This document shows, piece after piece, positions 7,721 through 10,466 of a stretch of DNA of 10,466 bases; position 1 is the first letter of the stretch; each line of letters opens with the position of its first letter. The stretch is from Echinostoma caproni. Lineage: Eukaryota; Platyhelminthes; Trematoda; Plagiorchiida; Echinostomatidae. The position numbers and the translations under genes were made by a program. Below the pieces are notes generated by a model. The model searched no databases. It was not told the origin of the DNA and worked only from the letters and a program-made list of their open reading frames with translations. The stretch is from contig UZAN01049244.1 of NCBI GenBank assembly GCA_900618425.1, positions 2,050 through 12,515 of the forward strand. Reading direction: 5' to 3'.

Positions 7721-7873
7721 AGTACTAGCGGGGTTATTTGGGAGTAACAAGAAGAAGGAGAGGAATAAAGAACGGGTTTACCAGAATCGGTATGAGAGAA
7801 CTCAACAGAGCTGAATAGCCACCTTTCGAGGTGCATAAAGCAAATACTTGACTTGATTTGATTGAACATTCAG

Positions 7874-7962
7874 ATAGCTCACGCTATCTATGAAAACTCA
7901 AAGCAAATCACCTCAACGCTGACGAATACGATGAAGAGCAATACAGTTATTGCACTGAACGG
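7874..7962 (+). other. Candidate internal exon, 89 nt
   Basis: A T-rich acceptor ending AACATTCAG (7873) is followed by 89 bases open in only one frame, reading IAHAIYENSKQITSTLTN and on to VIALNG, then a donor GTAAGA at 7963. The peptide is Ser/Thr/Asn-rich and helix-like but not recognised. It ends two bases into a codon, whereas the candidate exon at 8556 needs a one-base carry-over, so a further exon would have to lie between them (for example the 17 bases at 8162-8178, ahead of GTAAGT). Support is splice-pattern only. Confidence 0.2.
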
Positions 7963-8555
7963 GTAAGAAGGCGGACAAGGCGTGCCCGACGGTTTATAGG
8001 GCGAGACCTGCAAGGAAATGTTTACACGTACAACGAGACAGCATGACTCAAGTAAGGTGAACCCAGTGAAAGAAGAGCGTGTTCTGAGTCAAAGAGGACT
8101 ACAGAAGACAAAAGGTGAAAACAGTATTACCACAAGTATGCTTATGCAACTCACCAAAACAGGTGCAGACTTTGCAGTTGTAAGTGAACTTTGCTTGAGC
8201 CCTTAAAAAACAATGTGTTCAGAATATGGAAACAGGAGGTAGTGGAAAGAATCGTTAATGATGCCGTTTTAGCTGTCCAACTTCAACCATACTGTTGGTG
8301 GAATTTGCCATGGTTGCGACAAATTAAGCTGTTATTAGTCCAGTGATAAAAGGCGTTTCTAATAAGAATAATCATTGGTATACCCGAGGCGCTTCCGCAA
8401 ATTTGAGTAGTTTTTACTTCAAATTTCATGTGGCGAATAACTGTTTCTTTCTATTAGTTATCCAATTATTTCCATCAGACACATATTATACTAATCAATC
8501 ATCCTCGGGCGTGCTGTTCATTGGCAAATAATGATGGTCCTTTGAATGTTTTCAG
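7963..8555 (+). other. Non-coding stretch; possible intron sequence
   Basis: Short frames at 8018-8206 and 8343-8531 have no recognisable products. A strong donor-like GTAAGT sits at 8179. The stretch ends in a well-formed acceptor (TTTGAATGTTTTCAG, 8541-8555). It is best read as intron or intergenic sequence between the candidate exons. Confidence 0.3.
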
Positions 8556-8881
8556 CTAGTCGAATGGTAAACAAGAAGCAGCCACAGCCAATTAGGGAAC
8601 ATTGCAGCAGCAGTCTATTAGCGGGTCGTGATAGACAGTACGAGGTAAGTACGAAAATAAAACTAATCAGTGTAATTACAAACAGAGCAAACGGGAGGAT
8701 TCAAATGTTGTTTCCCTAGTCAGAGTTGAGAAGGTGATAAGCTTCCGATATGCGGGTGTACGTTAATTATTATATTTTCAAGGAGAATAATCGACAACTA
8801 GTGATGTCACGAAACGCTGAAGACAATTACATTGTTGAAATCTGCGCAGCGGAAAATGAGAAGCACATGTGTGTGTTGTGA
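8556..8881 (+). CDS. Candidate last two exons of an unknown spliced gene (8556-8644 joined to 8783-8881)
   Basis: Exon 8556-8644 follows a good acceptor (TGTTTTCAG) and ends GAG before the near-ideal donor GTAAGTAC. It is open in one frame only, reading SRMVNKKQPQPIREHC and on to LLAGRDRQYE, and ends at a codon boundary. After a 138-bp GT-AG stretch, with acceptor TATTATATTTTCAAG, exon 8783-8881 starts at the same phase. It reads ENNRQLVMSRNAEDNY and on to ENEKHMCVL, ending in TGA at 8879-8881. The joined tail is 61 residues, charged and hydrophilic, with no family I recognise. The first exon begins with two bases of a split codon, so an upstream exon is required. The next AATAAA pair on this strand is at 9411-9421. 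Confidence is limited because no protein match supports it. Confidence 0.35.
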
Positions 8882-9041
8882 CGATGATTGTACGAAAAAA
8901 GGAGCAATTTACGAGGAAATTTTCTGATTGTGTTTTCTTCACAATCAATTTTGACTCTCATTGTGGTATCACATTCTGTTTTAATGAAATGTTTGTTTTA
9001 CCGAGCATGGTCTTCCGCTCAGGTGTATATATAATTTGAGT

Positions 9042-9187
9042 TCAGTTGAAACCCAGGCAACACTTCGTGTGTGTATTTGAAATTGAAGAATGCGTGAGTA
9101 TACAAGCGGCAGCTATTCAAGAAGAAACATGCGTTAAGGGAAAAGTACTTACATTGGCTTAGATGGTAAAGATCACTGCAACCATTA
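9042..9187 (-). other. Weak candidate spliced tail, exons 9187-9153 and 9112-9042 with a 40-nt intron
   Basis: On the - strand a 35-base segment follows GCAAGTTTCAG and ends before GTAAGTAC. The 40-base stretch to TTCTTGAATAG (9152-9113) has good intron ends. Joining keeps one frame open (NGCSDLYHLSQS, then AACILTHSSISNTHTKCC) to a TGA at 9044-9042. However, the same frame is also open if not spliced, and no start or upstream exon fits cleanly. This is a pattern worth an RNA check only. Confidence 0.12.
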
Positions 9188-9410
9188 CTGAAACTTGCAA
9201 AACCTGATGTAACCAAGGGCGTTCACTGAGTCTTTGTAAGAACCTTCAAGTAGATAGTAACAGTCAAAAATGGTTAATGCAAATTGTATGGCGAGCTTTT
9301 GATACCTGTATGTAAACCTACAGTATAAAGCTTCATAGAGGGCAAGAGCACGGTAAAACTCACCGGAAATTGTCATATCCTAGGTTATATGATAACTTAT
9401 GACATATGGT

Positions 9411-9421
9411 AATAAAATAAA
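9411..9421 (+). terminator. Overlapping AATAAA polyadenylation hexamers
   Basis: Two AATAAA copies overlap by one base. They could end a transcript from the candidate exons at 8556-8881, giving a 3' UTR of about 550 nt. In AT-rich DNA the hexamer is also common by chance. Confidence 0.25.
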
Positions 9422-10012
9422 TATTGGGGCCTTTACATAAGAAAGGAAATAGATTTCAAAATAAAGAATGCTGGTACTACACGAATCCCTTCCTCCTTGA
9501 AGTTTTGTGAGGATCTTAGAATAGTCAAATATAGGCAAGGTGCGTGAAAGTAATACGAATGCTTATGTGGATGAGGAAGAAAACCAAAAAGAGAAACACT
9601 GTCTGATGCAATCAATTTGGACAAATTATCAACACAGTATGGTGCATGTAGAATTCCATGAAGGAAAATAATTTCTAACCGATTGTTATCCAAGAATTAA
9701 AGCGGTATTTTGAGTAAACGTTCTTGAAGTAGGGTACTGCTCTAGACGAATGTACAGAAGAGTCATTGGTTCGTCACTCGTGCGTTGTAGCAAATGGTGT
9801 CCAGTGGGTGATTGCAGGATTCAGTGTGTCGTTCGTAGCCCCTTTTTGGTTCACCAAGTGTAATGGTTGAAGTATGCACAGACCACGAATTACAAATCAT
9901 GTATCAGGAATCACGGACGCCACGTAAGCATTGAATCACACTGGTACTTGCACGACGGTATCCCGTGCAACCGAGACGCAAGGGAAAGGCTAAAGCAGTA
10001 GCAGTTCATCTA

Positions 10013-10465
10013 TTGGAAGAGATCATGGGGGTTAAACAATATGTACAAATGAAGTTTATTTGTTATCCAGGCATCTACCAATCGTTTGTTCGTATTCCTG
10101 GCGTCGTACAGCTTCTGTCTGGGCTACACGGCTTTCGATTGGTCGGCACGATCTGCCAGTGGTTCGTCATCCATAAGCTTTAACGCGTAGGCGCTCTGAG
10201 AAGCTTGACTGACGATATTTGTCCGGAGACTGTAACGTATCGCCCCGTGGTTTGCGTCACCCCGTAACCTAGGATCACCACAAATCTCCTCCCTTAAAAG
10301 AGCCGCGTCGATTTGACCTGCTCTTCTGGTTGGTATTCGCAGCGCCAGTGCGGTATTCCAGGAGTATGCAAGTACAGCTTTTCGTTCTATGCATCTGATA
10401 ATTTACCACATAAGACGGGCTGAGTAGCGACGCGTAACGAATTCTGCCAAACAAGCTAATCGCGA
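10013..10465 (-). pseudogene. Decayed reading frame of unknown family, two in-frame stops
   Basis: One - strand frame from the right edge (10465) to the TAG at 10012-10010 is broken only by TAA at 10405-10403 and TAG at 10126-10124, about 151 codons in all. The 92-codon middle block includes IPTRRAGQIDAALLREE, then GDPRLRGDANHGAIRYSL and KLMDDEPLADRADQSKAV. After the second stop it goes on with protein-like KRLVDAWITNK. The composition is charged and helix-like, and the DNA is clearly richer in G+C and CpG than the neighbouring sequence. That suggests a former coding sequence, perhaps from a retroelement gag-like gene or a gene remnant. I do not recognise the family. It continues beyond the window edge. 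The + strand frame at 9965-10183 overlaps it and looks like an antisense shadow. Confidence 0.4.
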
Positions 10466-10466
10466 G

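Larger units (their letters stand above)
8882..9964. other. Non-coding stretch with no convincing gene
   Basis: Short frames on the - strand (9019-9216, 9185-9376, 9433-9693) have no recognisable products. The only structured candidate is a - strand splice pattern at 9042-9187, listed separately. AATAAA hexamers at 9411-9416 and 9416-9421 could end a + strand transcript. Confidence 0.4.

Noticed and set aside
9433..9693. 86-codon - strand frame
   Set aside because: Hydrophobic and His/Leu/Ser-rich but no recognisable family and no splice or start support.
1..10466. tRNA, rRNA, CRISPR arrays, bacterial promoters or operons
   Set aside because: No T-loop-like or rRNA-like motifs, no regularly spaced repeats and no bacterial gene organisation were seen on either strand by eye.

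Overview
The window looks like animal nuclear DNA from an invertebrate. It is AT-rich with sparse genes, carries decayed retroelement remains and GT-AG splice-like sites, and encodes an animal-type peptidoglycan recognition (PGRP) domain. No bacterial operon, tRNA, rRNA or CRISPR array was seen. A flatworm, possibly a trematode, is my favoured guess because of the style of the Penelope-like element and the candidate introns of about 40-45 nt. Nothing here proves it, and a mollusc or another invertebrate is not excluded.

Layout. 1-1624: remains of Penelope-like retroelements (PLE). A GIY-YIG endonuclease tail and pyrimidine-rich 3' flank lie on the + strand, facing a broken PLE reverse transcriptase on the - strand. 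Both are dead: two in-frame stops and a mutated catalytic Asp in the RT, and a lost Arg, an in-frame stop and an N-associated frameshift in the endonuclease. 1625-5269: a long non-coding stretch with a few small tandem and inverted repeats and one candidate upstream exon (4404-4453). 5270-6971: the one convincing gene, a 554-codon reading frame with an N-terminal PGRP/amidase-2 domain, one central transmembrane helix and a C-terminal region of about 280 residues that I do not recognise. 6972-7540: its probable 3' UTR, ending in two AATAAA signals. 7541-8881: mostly non-coding, with a small ORF, one exon-like segment and a phase-matched pair of candidate terminal exons (8556-8644 and 8783-8881). 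8882-9964: no convincing gene, apart from a weak spliced candidate on the - strand. 10013-10465: a CpG-rich patch holding a decayed - strand reading frame of unknown family.

The main biological interest is the PGRP protein. It keeps the zinc-ligand His/His/Cys set of amidase PGRPs but has Phe where the catalytic Tyr normally sits. Its domain order (PGRP, then membrane helix, then a large Cys-containing tail) is the reverse of the familiar transmembrane receptors of the PGRP-LC type. It may be a membrane-bound bacterial-wall sensor or a modified amidase. The other candidates depend on splice-site reading alone and are marked low confidence. The genes show no operon-like or functional linkage to one another.
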